Positions 1 to 10,016 are shown, numbered from the stretch's first letter. The stretch is DNA of 64,000 nt from Rhodobacteraceae bacterium Water-Bin34 (GCA_900197625.1 FZLS01000005.1:1-64000); one strand, 5' to 3'. The notes: generated by a model from the letters alone, not told the origin. Numbers and translations are program-made.

Positions 1-3000
1 GGAACACAAAGAGTAAATATTGATAATAACTCTGCTGATTTCTCAGTTAATGTCTACGCACCTCGTTACTATGATTCAAATGATAATAACTATTATGTAG
101 ATCCAGCCGAAGATTCAATCATGAATAGTATTATTCTTGATGATTATGTTTATCATAATGGAAATACTAATTCTTACTTTGGTTGGGCTGCAAATAATAA
201 CTATAAGATCTTTACAAATGGTGCAGAAAGATTTAACTTAGATAACAACTCTGCTGATTTCTCAGTAAATGTTTATGCACCTCGTTATTACGATTCTAAC
301 GACAATCTATATTACGTAGATCCTGCAACTATATCGTATATGAATAACATTTCATTCGGTAAACCAGGAAATGGTACTAATACTAAAGGTCGATTCTTAT
401 CTATTGAAGGTAATGCTGATTCAAGTGGTGAAGGTTCAGCTCGCATATTCTTCTCAGAACACAACTCATCAACTGCCGCACAAGACAAATATGGTATGTC
501 TCTTGCATATCGCGGTGGATCAGCAACAGTTAATAGCGTTACTGGTCAACCAGTTACTCTAACTGGTCTTAGTAATGGTGAGTGGGGATTACTTGGTTAT
601 AATAATTCTATAAATGGCAACTGGGCAATGAAAGGCCCACGTGATAGCAGTTACGTACAAGCAAGAGGTTCATTCAGAGCTCCTATCTTCTACGATTCAA
701 ATAACACAGCTTATTACACTGACCAAGCAAGTACGTCAATTCATAATATTCAAAGAGTAAATCAGTTACAAGTAGACGTAGCTGGAAGATATATTGATTC
801 ACCATCTGGTAACTACGGTACAATTAAAGTTGAAGGTGATACTGGTGGTTGGGCAGGTTACGCAATCAGAGATGATTGGGTCTTTATGTCTAATGGTACT
901 GCTAACGCTGGTATCTATAATGATACACGAAACGAATGGTCGTTGCAGGCGCAGGACAACAGCTGGACTCGATTGTATGCAAACGGTGTACATCAACTGT
1001 CTGCACAAAATGGATATGGTTATGCACCAACAAGCATGCGTTCACCAATATTCTATGATCACGATGATACAACTTACTTCGGTGATTTTGCATCTCGTTC
1101 TAAGCTTAAAACTCTTGAGCTTGGTAATCAAGGTAACTTAACAGGTTCTGGTTCATATCCACTTGGTATCTGGCACAATAACAGATATCTTGCAGGAATG
1201 AGAAATAGTGGTGCTGGTGCTAACTATCCTTGGTTGGTACATGATAATTATAACTACAATGGTTCTGGTTCTAAAGATGCATTTATTGTACACTTTAATG
1301 GATTGGGCGATAGGTTGTTCTTAGATGAAGCTGGTAATATGCTCATTACTGGTGAGATGTCTGCTTCCAACTATAACCTCAGTGCTGGTAACGAAAACAT
1401 ATCATTGAATCCAGCATACGGCGTTGGTAAAACTGAACTTAAATTATTCGATGGTGCTAAGTACTGGGAAAAGAGAGCTATTGAAGCTCTACAAGGTATT
1501 GAAAATGCTCCAACTGGTACTACGGCAGAATATGTTAAATCGCCTGATGCTCCTGCTCCATCATCATATGTATTAAGAACTTCATCATATAGAACATTCT
1601 ATTCAGATTATATTGAAGTACAACCTGGCGAAGAAATTTTCGGTGAAATGTATGTTAAACGAATTTCAGGATCAGGTGGATTATTCTATTATGGTGTTGA
1701 AAGATTCGATAAAGATAAAAAGCCAATTGGTGGTAATACTGGTACTACATACTTTACTGCAAGTGCTCAAAACGTTACAAGTACTTCTTGGGTCAAGTAT
1801 ACAGGTTATACAACGATACCAACAACACACACGCCTTACGCCGGTTCAGATGGTGGCGGAGTAAGATATGTAAGAATGCGAGTATTAATGAACCACTCGG
1901 GTGGCGGTGCTCTTCGTGAGTTCACTCCACCGATCTTAATGAGAACAAAGGTACCTTCAAGAATACGTACAGACGAGGCAGTTTACTCGCCAATCTATTA
2001 TGATTCAAATGATACTAATTTCTACTTAGATCCAGCCTCAACATCTAAACTCAACACAGTTGATGCAAGTAACTTTAGAGATCGTGATAATACCGGTCGT
2101 TTTATGAATCCAAACTCTGGTGGTAATGTTCAGGGTTCATGGAACTGGAATAACGGTTCAATCGAAAATCTAAACAACCTTTCATTCAATGATCCTGGTC
2201 CTCAAGAAGGCATACGTTGGAAAGCTGGTAACGAATGGAAGATTTACGAATCACCAAACGACTTAGCCACAAACGGCGGAGGTAACTTACAGTTTACTTC
2301 AGGATCCGGCGCAGGCACAATGCGCGCTCGTATTGATTCTAGTGGCGATCTTTGGGCTGGTCGTTATGCACGTGCTCAACGTTTCTATGATACAAATGAC
2401 GCCGCGTATTATGTAGATCCTAATGGCACATCTATCCAGGCTGCTATTGAATTAAGAACTGGCGGCCTGAAAATGGCTCGAAATTATACCGACAATGCTA
2501 TTTGGTTTAACAAAGGTACAGATGCAAACCACGTTCTATGGAACCATTATTATGGCGGTCCTGGAGCTCGTGGCGCCGCTGGTTCTGGTGGCTTTGATGG
2601 CATTAAGTGGAATACTTATGCAGGTATCCATTTGCAAGGTGGATTGAGTGGTGCATACAACTTAGCTAAGTTCCATACAACTGGTGCAGGTAACGGTAAC
2701 GCTCATTATGTTCAGCTTTACGCAAATAACGTAGAACAACTTGGTACTCGTGGTGGTTATGGTTATGCGCCTAACTCAATGCGTTCGCCATTGTTCTACG
2801 ATCAAGACGATACAACTTACTACGGTAATTTTGCTAGCACATCTAGAATGAATGTCATTAATGCAAATATGTACAGCTTAAATGACGGCTGGGATATTTA
2901 CGATGATGACTCTGACACATTAACAATTCGTTCAAACAATGGTGACCACGGTGAGATTATATTCCGTGATTCAGGTAGTACAAATTGCGGTAGAATTTAC

Positions 3001-6000
3001 TTTGATGATGATAATCACTGGGGCTTTAAATCACCAGATAACGAATGGCAGATTTACTTAGAAAGAAATGCTCGTACCATTCTTTACTACAACGGTGGTC
3101 AGCAGGCTCGTACACAAAATGGTTACTTCGAAGCAAATAACCAGTTGCGTACTCCAATCTTCTATGATTCAAATGATACTAATTTCTACGTAGATCCAAA
3201 TGCTACTTCAAGATTGCGTGGATTAACAACAGTCGATATAATTACATCTCCAGGAATTACTGGTACCGCAGGTGCATTAAGATCTAGAGATAATAGAATA
3301 GTTGAGCCAAATGAAGATTCTGCAAGCCAAATGAAGTTTGGTTTCACATCTTGGGATAACAATAACACTGCTCCTTGGGCTGATTACTTGCACCTAAGAT
3401 CTTATGGAGATTCTTCGGGTGGTTCAGATAACCTTCTTATGTTTAAGAAGTCTGGTCGTGGAATGCGTTTATGGCAACAATCATTTAATTCAGGCACTAG
3501 ATATACTGCATACTCTAACATCGCAATATATAATGCTAATCCAGGCGGTGGTTCAAATGCATACTTCTACGCAAGTAGATACTATGATTCAGATGATACT
3601 GGTTATTACTTAGATCCAAATAGTAACTCACGTATTAAGCATCTTAAAGTTGCTGCTACAAGTGCTAATGCAAGATATGACTTTGCTGCTCTTGAAGTTA
3701 GAGAACTTAACCATGCTGGTGCTCAAAGTGCTAATGCTCAAACTGCACCAAGAATTGGTTTCCACTGGGGTGGACGAGTTGCATCGCAAATTATGCTTGA
3801 AACAAATGGTGAGATCCAGATTAGAAACAATCCTGGTACTGGCTATGAAGATTTCAGAGCACAAATTGGTTACTTCCAAGGTGATGTAAGATCTCCTCGT
3901 TATTACGATTCAAATAACACTACTTATTACGGTGACTTTGCAAGTACATCGATAATGCATACACTCGATGTTCGCTCTGAAGTTTATAACGATGGTTGGT
4001 TCCGTAACGATACTGGCGGCCGCGGTTTATATAGTACACCATACGCTATGCATTGGATGGCGGTAAATAATACCACTTGGAGAGCATACGGCGGGCAGAG
4101 TTCTGTAAAAATAGAAATGAACACCTCTGGTAATAACAGAAGAGGGTCATTCTACGCAAACAACAGCAACGAAGTTGGTATTCTATCTCAAGACAATGGT
4201 TGGGCATTACAGGCTACTAACGGTAAAGTAGATTCGCATCATAACTTCTATGCTCCTATCATGTACGATAGAAATGATAGTAACTACTATGTAGATCCTA
4301 ATAGCACGTCACGAATGAACGTTGTTCGTGCTAATAAATTTACAAATGATGGTTCAGTTTCTTCTGACGATGGCTTTGGTATATATTGGAGTTCAGATCA
4401 ATCACCAGCATACGCAATCTTTAGAGAATCTGGTGGTTGGTCTAACCCATACCCAGATATGCGTATTGCGAACCACACTGGTATTAAGATGGGTGCAAAC
4501 GCTGGCTACAATGGTATGCGTTTCTACACTGACTATCAAATGGCCGGTCAGGTTATGTCGATTAACAACTCAGCTGATCCACTTGGTGGCGGTAACGTTT
4601 ATGTTAATAATAACCTGCAAGCTGGTACATCGTTAAGAGCACCAATCTTCTACGATTCAAATAACACAGCTTATTACTTTAACGGAGCTAGCAAGTACAG
4701 CACAAGATTTGAAGGTGTTAATGCTAGAACTGAAGCATGGCTAGGAATGCCAGGTCATACTCGAAACAGTGGCCAAAACTACAGATCAAGACCGAACTTT
4801 ACAGGTGATAGCAACTATTGGACAGGTTCCTTTGGTTGGGGTCGCCAAGATATGAACGTCGTTGGTACTTGGGGTTCGGGCTTCATTGATTCATGGTCTA
4901 ATCCAGGCAACCAGCCTTCAGGTACATCTCACTGGGTTGGCATGCAAGCTTCTCACTATCGTAACTCTAATACTTCTGGTTATGGTTGGCAGTTAGTTGG
5001 TGGTCCAATTGAGAACTTAAGACTAAGAAGTTCTTGGTCAGGGTGGAGAGCATGGCGTACAGTTCCAGTACTTGATGTTAACAACGGCAATGGCGGTTCA
5101 ATGTATGCTGGTCGTTATTACGATTCAAATAACACTGGTTACTACTGCGATCCATCATCGTTCTCTAACTTTAACACCGGTGTTCGTGCTACTGAGTTTT
5201 ATGCTCGTAACTGGTTCCGTAATGATAGTTCTCGTGAAGGTATTTATAACGAAGGAACTGGTGTACATGCTTATTCATGGCAAGCCGGGTTTTACGCGAT
5301 TACTGGTAACAACAACTCTGGTTCTATGCATCTACAGCTTAGAGCAGCCAATAACGGTACAATGTGTCGTTGGATGCACGGTGATAGAACTTGGGCAGGT
5401 GATCTTAACGCTGCTGGTCAATGGCAATTACAAACACGTCACCAAGATGGTTACTCACCATCTTTAAGATTCATTGAATCTAGTAACGAATCTTGGACTG
5501 GTAACATTGGTAACGATGGTGGTAAGATTGAATATCACTCAAACCGTTTCTATATCGAAGCGGGTGGTAACTCAAACCGTATTGTTCAGTTCCGTCGTAA
5601 TGGTTCTGATAGATCTTATATTGATAACAACGGCCTATACGTTGGTACAGCTACTTCAGCTCGCTGGGCTGACTTGGCAGAAAGATATACTGCTGATGCA
5701 ATCTATGAGAATGCAACTGTTTTAGGTGTTAACCTTGACGGTGATTCTGAAGCTACTCTATGGCAGCCAGGAATGCCTCTATTAGGTGTTATCTCTACTA
5801 ACCCCGCTGTTCAAATGAATGATATGGGAATTGAACCAGGAAGTAACACTAAGAAAGCTAAAATGAATCCATTCATTGCTCTTAAAGGACGTATTCCAGT
5901 CTTAGTAGTTGGCGATGTTAAGAAAGGCCAATGGGTAATTCCAGCTGGTGACGGTAAGGCTAAGGGAGTGGACTACGGTACACCTGGTATAAATAGCTAT

Positions 6001-6060
6001 GATATAATTGGTATCGCACTAAGCGATAGTGAAAATGGTGAGGTAGAGGTGAAAGTATAA
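1..6060 (+). CDS. Giant tail-fibre protein, 5' end outside window
   Basis: The reading frame is open from base 1, so the gene begins upstream. More than 2,000 residues are visible. The body has 13 copies of a Y-Y-D-S-N-D-T-x-Y-Y-x-D-P-x-x-T-S element separated by Gly/Asn/Ser-rich segments, as in repetitive fibres of marine T4-like phages. The last 130 residues form a distinct domain starting W-A-D-L-A-E-R-Y, a C-terminal block found in other phage fibres. There is no obvious S74 autoprotease Ser/Lys signature. The protein probably forms a trimeric receptor-binding fibre. It is followed after one base by two small Cys-tail proteins that may belong to the same structure. The fibre call is secure; the receptor is unknown. 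Confidence 0.88.
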   Translation, partial: GTQRVNIDNNSADFSVNVYAPRYYDSNDNNYYVDPAEDSIMNSIILDDYVYHNGNTNSYFGWAANNNYKIFTNGAERFNLDNNSADFSVNVYAPRYYDSNDNLYYVDPATISYMNNISFGKPGNGTNTKGRFLSIEGNADSSGEGSARIFFSEHNSSTAAQDKYGMSLAYRGGSATVNSVTGQPVTLTGLSNGEWGLLGYNNSINGNWAMKGPRDSSYVQARGSFRAPIFYDSNNTAYYTDQASTSIHNIQRVNQLQVDVAGRYIDSPSGNYGTIKVEGDTGGWAGYAIRDDWVFMSNGTANAGIYNDTRNEWSLQAQDNSWTRLYANGVHQLSAQNGYGYAPTSMRSPIFYDHDDTTYFGDFASRSKLKTLELGNQGNLTGSGSYPLGIWHNNRYLAGMRNSGAGANYPWLVHDNYNYNGSGSKDAFIVHFNGLGDRLFLDEAGNMLITGEMSASNYNLSAGNENISLNPAYGVGKTELKLFDGAKYWEKRAIEALQGIENAPTGTTAEYVKSPDAPAPSSYVLRTSSYRTFYSDYIEVQPGEEIFGEMYVKRISGSGGLFYYGVERFDKDKKPIGGNTGTTYFTASAQNVTSTSWVKYTGYTTIPTTHTPYAGSDGGGVRYVRMRVLMNHSGGGALREFTPPILMRTKVPSRIRTDEAVYSPIYYDSNDTNFYLDPASTSKLNTVDASNFRDRDNTGRFMNPNSGGNVQGSWNWNNGSIENLNNLSFNDPGPQEGIRWKAGNEWKIYESPNDLATNGGGNLQFTSGSGAGTMRARIDSSGDLWAGRYARAQRFYDTNDAAYYVDPNGTSIQAAIELRTGGLKMARNYTDNAIWFNKGTDANHVLWNHYYGGPGARGAAGSGGFDGIKWNTYAGIHLQGGLSGAYNLAKFHTTGAGNGNAHYVQLYANNVEQLGTRGGYGYAPNSMRSPLFYDQDDTTYYGNFASTSRMNVINANMYSLNDGWDIYDDDSDTLTIRSNNGDHGEIIFRDSGSTNCGRIYFDDDNHWGFKSPDNEWQIYLERNARTILYYNGGQQARTQNGYFEANNQLRTPIFYDSNDTNFYVDPNATSRLRGLTTVDIITSPGITGTAGALRSRDNRIVEPNEDSASQMKFGFTSWDNNNTAPWADYLHLRSYGDSSGGSDNLLMFKKSGRGMRLWQQSFNSGTRYTAYSNIAIYNANPGGGSNAYFYASRYYDSDDTGYYLDPNSNSRIKHLKVAATSANARYDFAALEVRELNHAGAQSANAQTAPRIGFHWGGRVASQIMLETNGEIQIRNNPGTGYEDFRAQIGYFQGDVRSPRYYDSNNTTYYGDFASTSIMHTLDVRSEVYNDGWFRNDTGGRGLYSTPYAMHWMAVNNTTWRAYGGQSSVKIEMNTSGNNRRGSFYANNSNEVGILSQDNGWALQATNGKVDSHHNFYAPIMYDRNDSNYYVDPNSTSRMNVVRANKFTNDGSVSSDDGFGIYWSSDQSPAYAIFRESGGWSNPYPDMRIANHTGIKMGANAGYNGMRFYTDYQMAGQVMSINNSADPLGGGNVYVNNNLQAGTSLRAPIFYDSNNTAYYFNGASKYSTRFEGVNARTEAWLGMPGHTRNSGQNYRSRPNFTGDSNYWTGSFGWGRQDMNVVGTWGSGFIDSWSNPGNQPSGTSHWVGMQASHYRNSNTSGYGWQLVGGPIENLRLRSSWSGWRAWRTVPVLDVNNGNGGSMYAGRYYDSNNTGYYCDPSSFSNFNTGVRATEFYARNWFRNDSSREGIYNEGTGVHAYSWQAGFYAITGNNNSGSMHLQLRAANNGTMCRWMHGDRTWAGDLNAAGQWQLQTRHQDGYSPSLRFIESSNESWTGNIGNDGGKIEYHSNRFYIEAGGNSNRIVQFRRNGSDRSYIDNNGLYVGTATSARWADLAERYTADAIYENATVLGVNLDGDSEATLWQPGMPLLGVISTNPAVQMNDMGIEPGSNTKKAKMNPFIALKGRIPVLVVGDVKKGQWVIPAGDGKAKGVDYGTPGINSYDIIGIALSDSENGEVEVKV
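61..5160 (+). repeat. Thirteen degenerate fibre repeats (YYDSNDTxYYxDP)
   Basis: Copies begin near 70, 283, 688, 1051, 1996, 2383, 2794, 3160, 3580, 3900, 4261, 4648 and 5116. The nucleotide core is close to tatgattcaaatgatact. Spacing is irregular (about 210 to 950 bp), so each copy marks the boundary between different intervening domains rather than a simple tandem array. Confidence 0.85.
5988..5995 (+). promoter_or_regulatory. T4-type late promoter TATAAATA inside the fibre gene end
   Basis: An exact TATAAATA lies 66 bp before the start of the first Cys-tail gene. That spacing is similar to the late promoters of other genes in the window (31 to 75 bp). It falls within codons for G-I-N-S, so coincidence is possible. 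Confidence 0.5.
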
Positions 6061-6061
6061 T

Positions 6062-6475
6062 ATGGCAACGTATGCACAATTAAATTCTAATGCGCAAACA
6101 CAATGTGGACGGCAGCTCCGTACGTTTGATAAGACTATGGCTTTAACAGTTCAGACTTACACTAGAGGCCAATGGACTGGTGGGTCAGGATACAGATACC
6201 CAAGAACAGGCAGTAACAGTGTAGCTATTTCTAGAAATTATTATCACAGGTTTGAATATGTTAGCGCATCATATTCTGTATATAATGGTTATCTCGATGG
6301 CGGAATATACAGTGGTCAGCTTATACACGACGATGATGTATATAATACTATTTCTAGAGTTGTAAGAAGAACAGTAGATTTAATTGAAGGCAGAATGGGA
6401 ACAAGAAACGTTAGTGCTCTTGTATGTCATTCTAGTTGCCACGGTTCTTGTCATTCATCAAGAGGTAGACGCTAA
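6062..6475 (+). CDS. Small protein with C-terminal (CHxx)3-RGRR tail, copy 1
   Basis: A 137-residue protein of unknown family. Residues 1-120 are polar and aromatic with likely beta structure; shared blocks with the next gene are Q-L-R-T-F-D, R-F-E-Y and V-R-R-T-V-D. The C-terminus is CHSSCHGSCHSSRGRR: three Cys-His tetrads (Cys122, 126, 130) and a basic end. It starts one base after the fibre stop and its stop overlaps the next ATG (TAATG). Six radical-SAM genes follow, so I infer a precursor-like or metal-binding tail modified by those enzymes. The tail also reads as His-Xaa-Ser repeats, like substrates of His-Xaa-Ser radical-SAM systems. Function unproven. Confidence 0.8.
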   Translation: MATYAQLNSNAQTQCGRQLRTFDKTMALTVQTYTRGQWTGGSGYRYPRTGSNSVAISRNYYHRFEYVSASYSVYNGYLDGGIYSGQLIHDDDVYNTISRVVRRTVDLIEGRMGTRNVSALVCHSSCHGSCHSSRGRR

Positions 6476-6879
6476 TGGTTATGGAGAGAAGAGACGTCAA
6501 CTCGTGGGTTCAAACCTATGGTGGGGCGCAATTAAGAACATTTGATAGAACTGTTACATTTAGAATAACTACATACACGAGAAGTCAGCGTTTCTTTGGT
6601 AATAGCTCGGCAGGTGGTACCAGCTCTGTTACTACTGTAAATAGATACGCTCGATTTGAATATACAGGTGCATCTAATAGCATCTATAATAACTATGTAG
6701 ATTCTGGAATTAACGCCGGTAATGTAATTAATCCACAAGATATTGTGGATACGATGGAAGATTTAGTAAGAAGAACTGTTGACGTAATAGAACCAAGAAT
6801 AACTAACCGCACGGTGAATGCAAGAGTTTGTCACGGAAGTTGCCACCAAAACTGCCATTCATCACGAGGGAGAAGATAA
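6475..6879 (+). CDS. Small protein with C-terminal (CHxx)3-RGRR tail, copy 2
   Basis: A 134-residue paralogue of the preceding gene, translationally coupled to it through TAATG. The body diverges but keeps Q-L-R-T-F-D-R-T, A-R-F-E-Y, Y-N-N-Y-V-D-S-G-I and V-R-R-T-V-D. The tail is CHGSCHQNCHSSRGRR (Cys119, 123, 127), keeping the Cys spacing, the His after every Cys and the SSRGRR end exactly. Stronger conservation of the tail than of the body suggests the tail is the functional or recognised element. The first radical-SAM gene starts two bases after the stop. It could be a fibre-tip or chaperone subunit; no known family recognised. Confidence 0.8.
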   Translation: MVMERRDVNSWVQTYGGAQLRTFDRTVTFRITTYTRSQRFFGNSSAGGTSSVTTVNRYARFEYTGASNSIYNNYVDSGINAGNVINPQDIVDTMEDLVRRTVDVIEPRITNRTVNARVCHGSCHQNCHSSRGRR

Positions 6880-6880
6880 A

Positions 6881-8056
6881 ATGACAATGCAAAAATCATA
6901 CTGTAAACAAATGAGATATTCTGGTCCAGAAAGTCTCGCTCCTAAAGATCAGGATAAGTTTGATGTACTTATTCAGATGGAAGTATTATCGGGATGTGAA
7001 CAGGCATGTTTAGGTTGTTTTGTTGATAAGAATATTGATCCTGGAATGAATCAACAGATTATTGATAGAGCGAAAGAATTAGCAGATGGTGTTAAAAGAA
7101 CTGGTCTTAATTTAAGAGAGTTTGTTATTGGACCAACCGATTTCTTTACGGCATCTAACACAGAATCTGTTTTAAATAACGAAACAGTTCAAGAAATTAT
7201 GCGCGAACATACCGGCGCTCGTATTGCTGCTCCTGCAAAGTTTGATGTAGCAACTATGGAAAGGGTACAAGAAATATTTAATATTCTCGATGATGAAGAT
7301 AAATTCCGTCGAGAAATGATTATCGAATTTATTATGCCAATCGGTAAAGTAGATCAAATGCTTAATGATATAGTTTATCACCAAGAAGTAATGCGAAAAG
7401 TAAAATTCTTCAAAGAAAATACTCCTAAGCAAATGGATTGGTCTTGGACTTTACAAGCATCTAATGTTGTTGGCAAGAAAATCGATAAAGAAACATATAA
7501 TAAAATTATTCAAAAATCTGTTAATGAGTATGAAACAATTGTAGAAATGAATCCAGCTTTCTCAAGAGCAAATTCACAATTAGTACAAAGAAAGAATTTA
7601 TTCGGATGGAACGAGTTCTTAGGTAGAGTTATTGATGAAGGTAACTCTAACGAGACAGTAATGTCAATGGCTAATCTGTATTGTAACTCAATCAACTTTG
7701 TTGGTATTACAATTGTTCCAGGCGAAAACGGACCGACTACACACTTAAACGTAATGTTACATGAGCAAGCATTCTTCTTAAAGAATAAAAATCTTGATGT
7801 TACTGGTTTAACGTTTGAAGAAATCTTAGATAGAAAACACGAGCTTGTTACTAAAGGAATAAATAGATCAAGTAAAGTAAAAGATTGCAACGGTTGCCAA
7901 TTCGCAGTAGCATGTGCAAACAGGTTAATATTCGAGGCACAGGAATCATTGAATATTGATGGTTGTGTTCTTAACAAAGATGTATTAGATCATTATAATC
8001 CATTCGACTTTACATGGAATGATGATGCACTTAAAAAATTAGGAGAGGCTTCATGA
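6881..8056 (+). CDS. Radical SAM enzyme 1 (IGPTDF subgroup)
   Basis: 391 residues from the ATG at 6881, which has gggag 8 bases upstream; a longer reading from 6818 would overlap the previous gene. The radical-SAM cluster motif is C39-x3-C43-x2-C46 (C-E-Q-A-C-L-G-C). Where most family members have a GGE motif this protein has I-G-P-T-D-F-F (residues 83-89). A C-terminal auxiliary-cluster motif, C336-x2-C339-x5-C345-x16-C362, resembles a SPASM/twitch domain. Cys and glycine-motif spacing closely match the enzyme at 10017, so the two form a paralogous pair. The radical-SAM assignment is firm. Acting on the adjacent Cys-His tails is inference from context. Confidence 0.88.
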   Translation: MTMQKSYCKQMRYSGPESLAPKDQDKFDVLIQMEVLSGCEQACLGCFVDKNIDPGMNQQIIDRAKELADGVKRTGLNLREFVIGPTDFFTASNTESVLNNETVQEIMREHTGARIAAPAKFDVATMERVQEIFNILDDEDKFRREMIIEFIMPIGKVDQMLNDIVYHQEVMRKVKFFKENTPKQMDWSWTLQASNVVGKKIDKETYNKIIQKSVNEYETIVEMNPAFSRANSQLVQRKNLFGWNEFLGRVIDEGNSNETVMSMANLYCNSINFVGITIVPGENGPTTHLNVMLHEQAFFLKNKNLDVTGLTFEEILDRKHELVTKGINRSSKVKDCNGCQFAVACANRLIFEAQESLNIDGCVLNKDVLDHYNPFDFTWNDDALKKLGEAS

Positions 8057-9156
8057 TTGGCCAAAGTTATTATTATTTAAATAACAAAAAATATTTGACA
8101 AATATCACTAACTGTGGTACAATTATTAGTGAGGTAAATAATTTCTATCACACTAAAACCCCACGCTCTATTAAAATTGTAGAACCATCTGAAGAAGGAC
8201 ATCAACTTTTACCGAACCAACTTTTGGAAGAAGCAGAAGCTATGAGGACTGGTTCAACTGATTTGATTGAGTTTGTTGAATGGGAAGATGCAAGTACTAT
8301 AGAATTTATAGAAAACAGTGATAAGTGCATTGTTGCTTATACAGATGAAGCTGACATGTTGGATATATATGTTAGGTATACTCAAGGTCTATTAACGGCT
8401 TCTGGTTTTTATGCTGGTCACGAAACAAGCGTAGATCAAATCGCAGCAGAGTTTGTTACTAAGGTTTGTGAATCTGATTCTCTATTAACAATCATGAATG
8501 ATTCAACATTATTCCAAGATACTTTAGGATATTGTAATCAAATTTTAGCAGATGCAGATAAACCTGCATTTACTGTTCAATACGAAAATGGTAAGAACTT
8601 TAGTTACGATTTGTTGTTCTTCTTAAATGATTATTATCCTTGTGATGCAGTAAGGTCTCTTATTATTGAAAAGTTCACAATACATTCTAGTGAAATTACT
8701 AGAGACATTATGGAACAATTTACGGGTATGCGTAGAGATTTAGCTTATATTTGTGCAGTAATTGATTGGATGAACGCAAACGCTACAGCAGAAAATAGAT
8801 TAGCCACTGATAAAGCAGATTTTATCAATAGGGTTTTTGTAGAACCGCACACAGCAGAAAATAGAAATTGGACCGTTCCTTTCTATGCTCTTGCAGATTT
8901 ATGGAATAAAGTAAAAGATAATGCAGATTTTAAAGCAGCCCACGCCGCGAAATCAGATGGTATTACGAGTTGGGAATATAATGATGAATACAACGAACTC
9001 AATTATATGATTCCAATGACTAAAAAAATATTAGAACAAACTTGGGATATTAATAACCTATCAGCAGAATTAAAATTACTTGAAGCTGAAGTACAGTTTT
9101 TTGCTAAAAGACAAAATAGGATGCCGTATTTAATACACAAATACAGTTTAGTATAA
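8053..9156 (+). CDS. Unknown 367-residue protein in the radical-SAM locus
   Basis: It starts by ATGA overlap with radical SAM enzyme 1, so the two are translationally coupled. No recognised domain. It is acidic and mostly helical in the C-terminal half, with scattered Cys (for example near residues 21, 140 and 165) but no cluster motif, and no signal peptide or membrane segment. Its position between the two IGPTDF radical-SAM paralogues suggests a partner, recognition or scaffold protein of that pair, or a virion protein they modify. It could equally be a structural protein by itself. Function not known. Confidence 0.7.
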   Translation: MIGQSYYYLNNKKYLTNITNCGTIISEVNNFYHTKTPRSIKIVEPSEEGHQLLPNQLLEEAEAMRTGSTDLIEFVEWEDASTIEFIENSDKCIVAYTDEADMLDIYVRYTQGLLTASGFYAGHETSVDQIAAEFVTKVCESDSLLTIMNDSTLFQDTLGYCNQILADADKPAFTVQYENGKNFSYDLLFFLNDYYPCDAVRSLIIEKFTIHSSEITRDIMEQFTGMRRDLAYICAVIDWMNANATAENRLATDKADFINRVFVEPHTAENRNWTVPFYALADLWNKVKDNADFKAAHAAKSDGITSWEYNDEYNELNYMIPMTKKILEQTWDINNLSAELKLLEAEVQFFAKRQNRMPYLIHKYSLV

Positions 9157-9174
9157 TTTAAAGGTGATTATAGA

Positions 9175-10011
9175 ATGAGTAATGAAACACACTTAGACGC
9201 AGAATTTGAAGTAGTTGACGAAGAAAACAAAGTTATTAGGCACGTAGTTACAGACGTTTCCGAAAAGAAATGCTATGCGCTGCCACTGTCTCCTCAAGAT
9301 CTCGTAGCAATTTATAAAGAAAAAGGCGAAGACCCAGATAACAAATTTGTTTTGTGGGTAAACTATGCTGAGTCGAGATTAAAATTATCTCCTGCGCATA
9401 TTATGATATATCTTGCGAATACTAATTTCTACGCAACTTTTTCTGCAGTAGATGAAGATCTACTTGTTGAATATATTAAAACAGACTTTCTAGTAGATGC
9501 TCCTATCCTTGCAAGAATCCTTACAAACATTATCAAAACAAAATATGGCCATGAGTTATCAGAATTAGAAATGCAACTGTATAACCTATTTGACGAAAAT
9601 CAAATCGCTGAGTTTATTGAAAATCAAGGAGAATTGCTCGACGATCTCATTGAAAACATTAAAGGTCTTATTCCTTTTGTTCTTCAACACGCGTGGGATA
9701 ATTTAAGCGATGAAGATAAAAAGACACACTATGACTTAGAAACAACTTTAAATGATATTACTGCAGTCGATAAACCAACAAAGTGTGGCCCAAATGTTGC
9801 CATGCTAGTTCAATGTGTTTGGGATATGTTTCTTGTTATAACTACTTATGAAGGAATAAGCGATAAGTATAATACTAACTTATACAATGATAAACCAAAG
9901 TATAATGGCGCTGACTTATTCCTCATGCTAAACAATACTAATGTTATTCCAAACGTTCTTAGCTTTTTGCCACCAGGACTGCTCTTACCAGATATCGAAA
10001 ATCCGGCATAA
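9175..10011 (+). CDS. Unknown 278-residue acidic protein in the radical-SAM locus
   Basis: The ATG at 9175 follows aaaggtgatt. The protein is acidic and predicted mainly helical, with several short hydrophobic stretches (for example residues 80-92 and 160-172) that are not long enough to be clear membrane spans. It has no cofactor motif and no recognised family. It lies five bases before radical SAM enzyme 2 and 18 bases after the 367-residue protein, so it is probably co-transcribed with both. I infer an accessory role in the same pathway, with low certainty. Confidence 0.7.
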   Translation: MSNETHLDAEFEVVDEENKVIRHVVTDVSEKKCYALPLSPQDLVAIYKEKGEDPDNKFVLWVNYAESRLKLSPAHIMIYLANTNFYATFSAVDEDLLVEYIKTDFLVDAPILARILTNIIKTKYGHELSELEMQLYNLFDENQIAEFIENQGELLDDLIENIKGLIPFVLQHAWDNLSDEDKKTHYDLETTLNDITAVDKPTKCGPNVAMLVQCVWDMFLVITTYEGISDKYNTNLYNDKPKYNGADLFLMLNNTNVIPNVLSFLPPGLLLPDIENPA

Positions 10012-10016
10012 GTCTA

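Noticed and set aside
5600-6060. S74 intramolecular chaperone at the fibre C-terminus
   Set aside because: The characteristic Ser and Lys residues of that domain are not visible; the A-E-R-Y-type domain is different.
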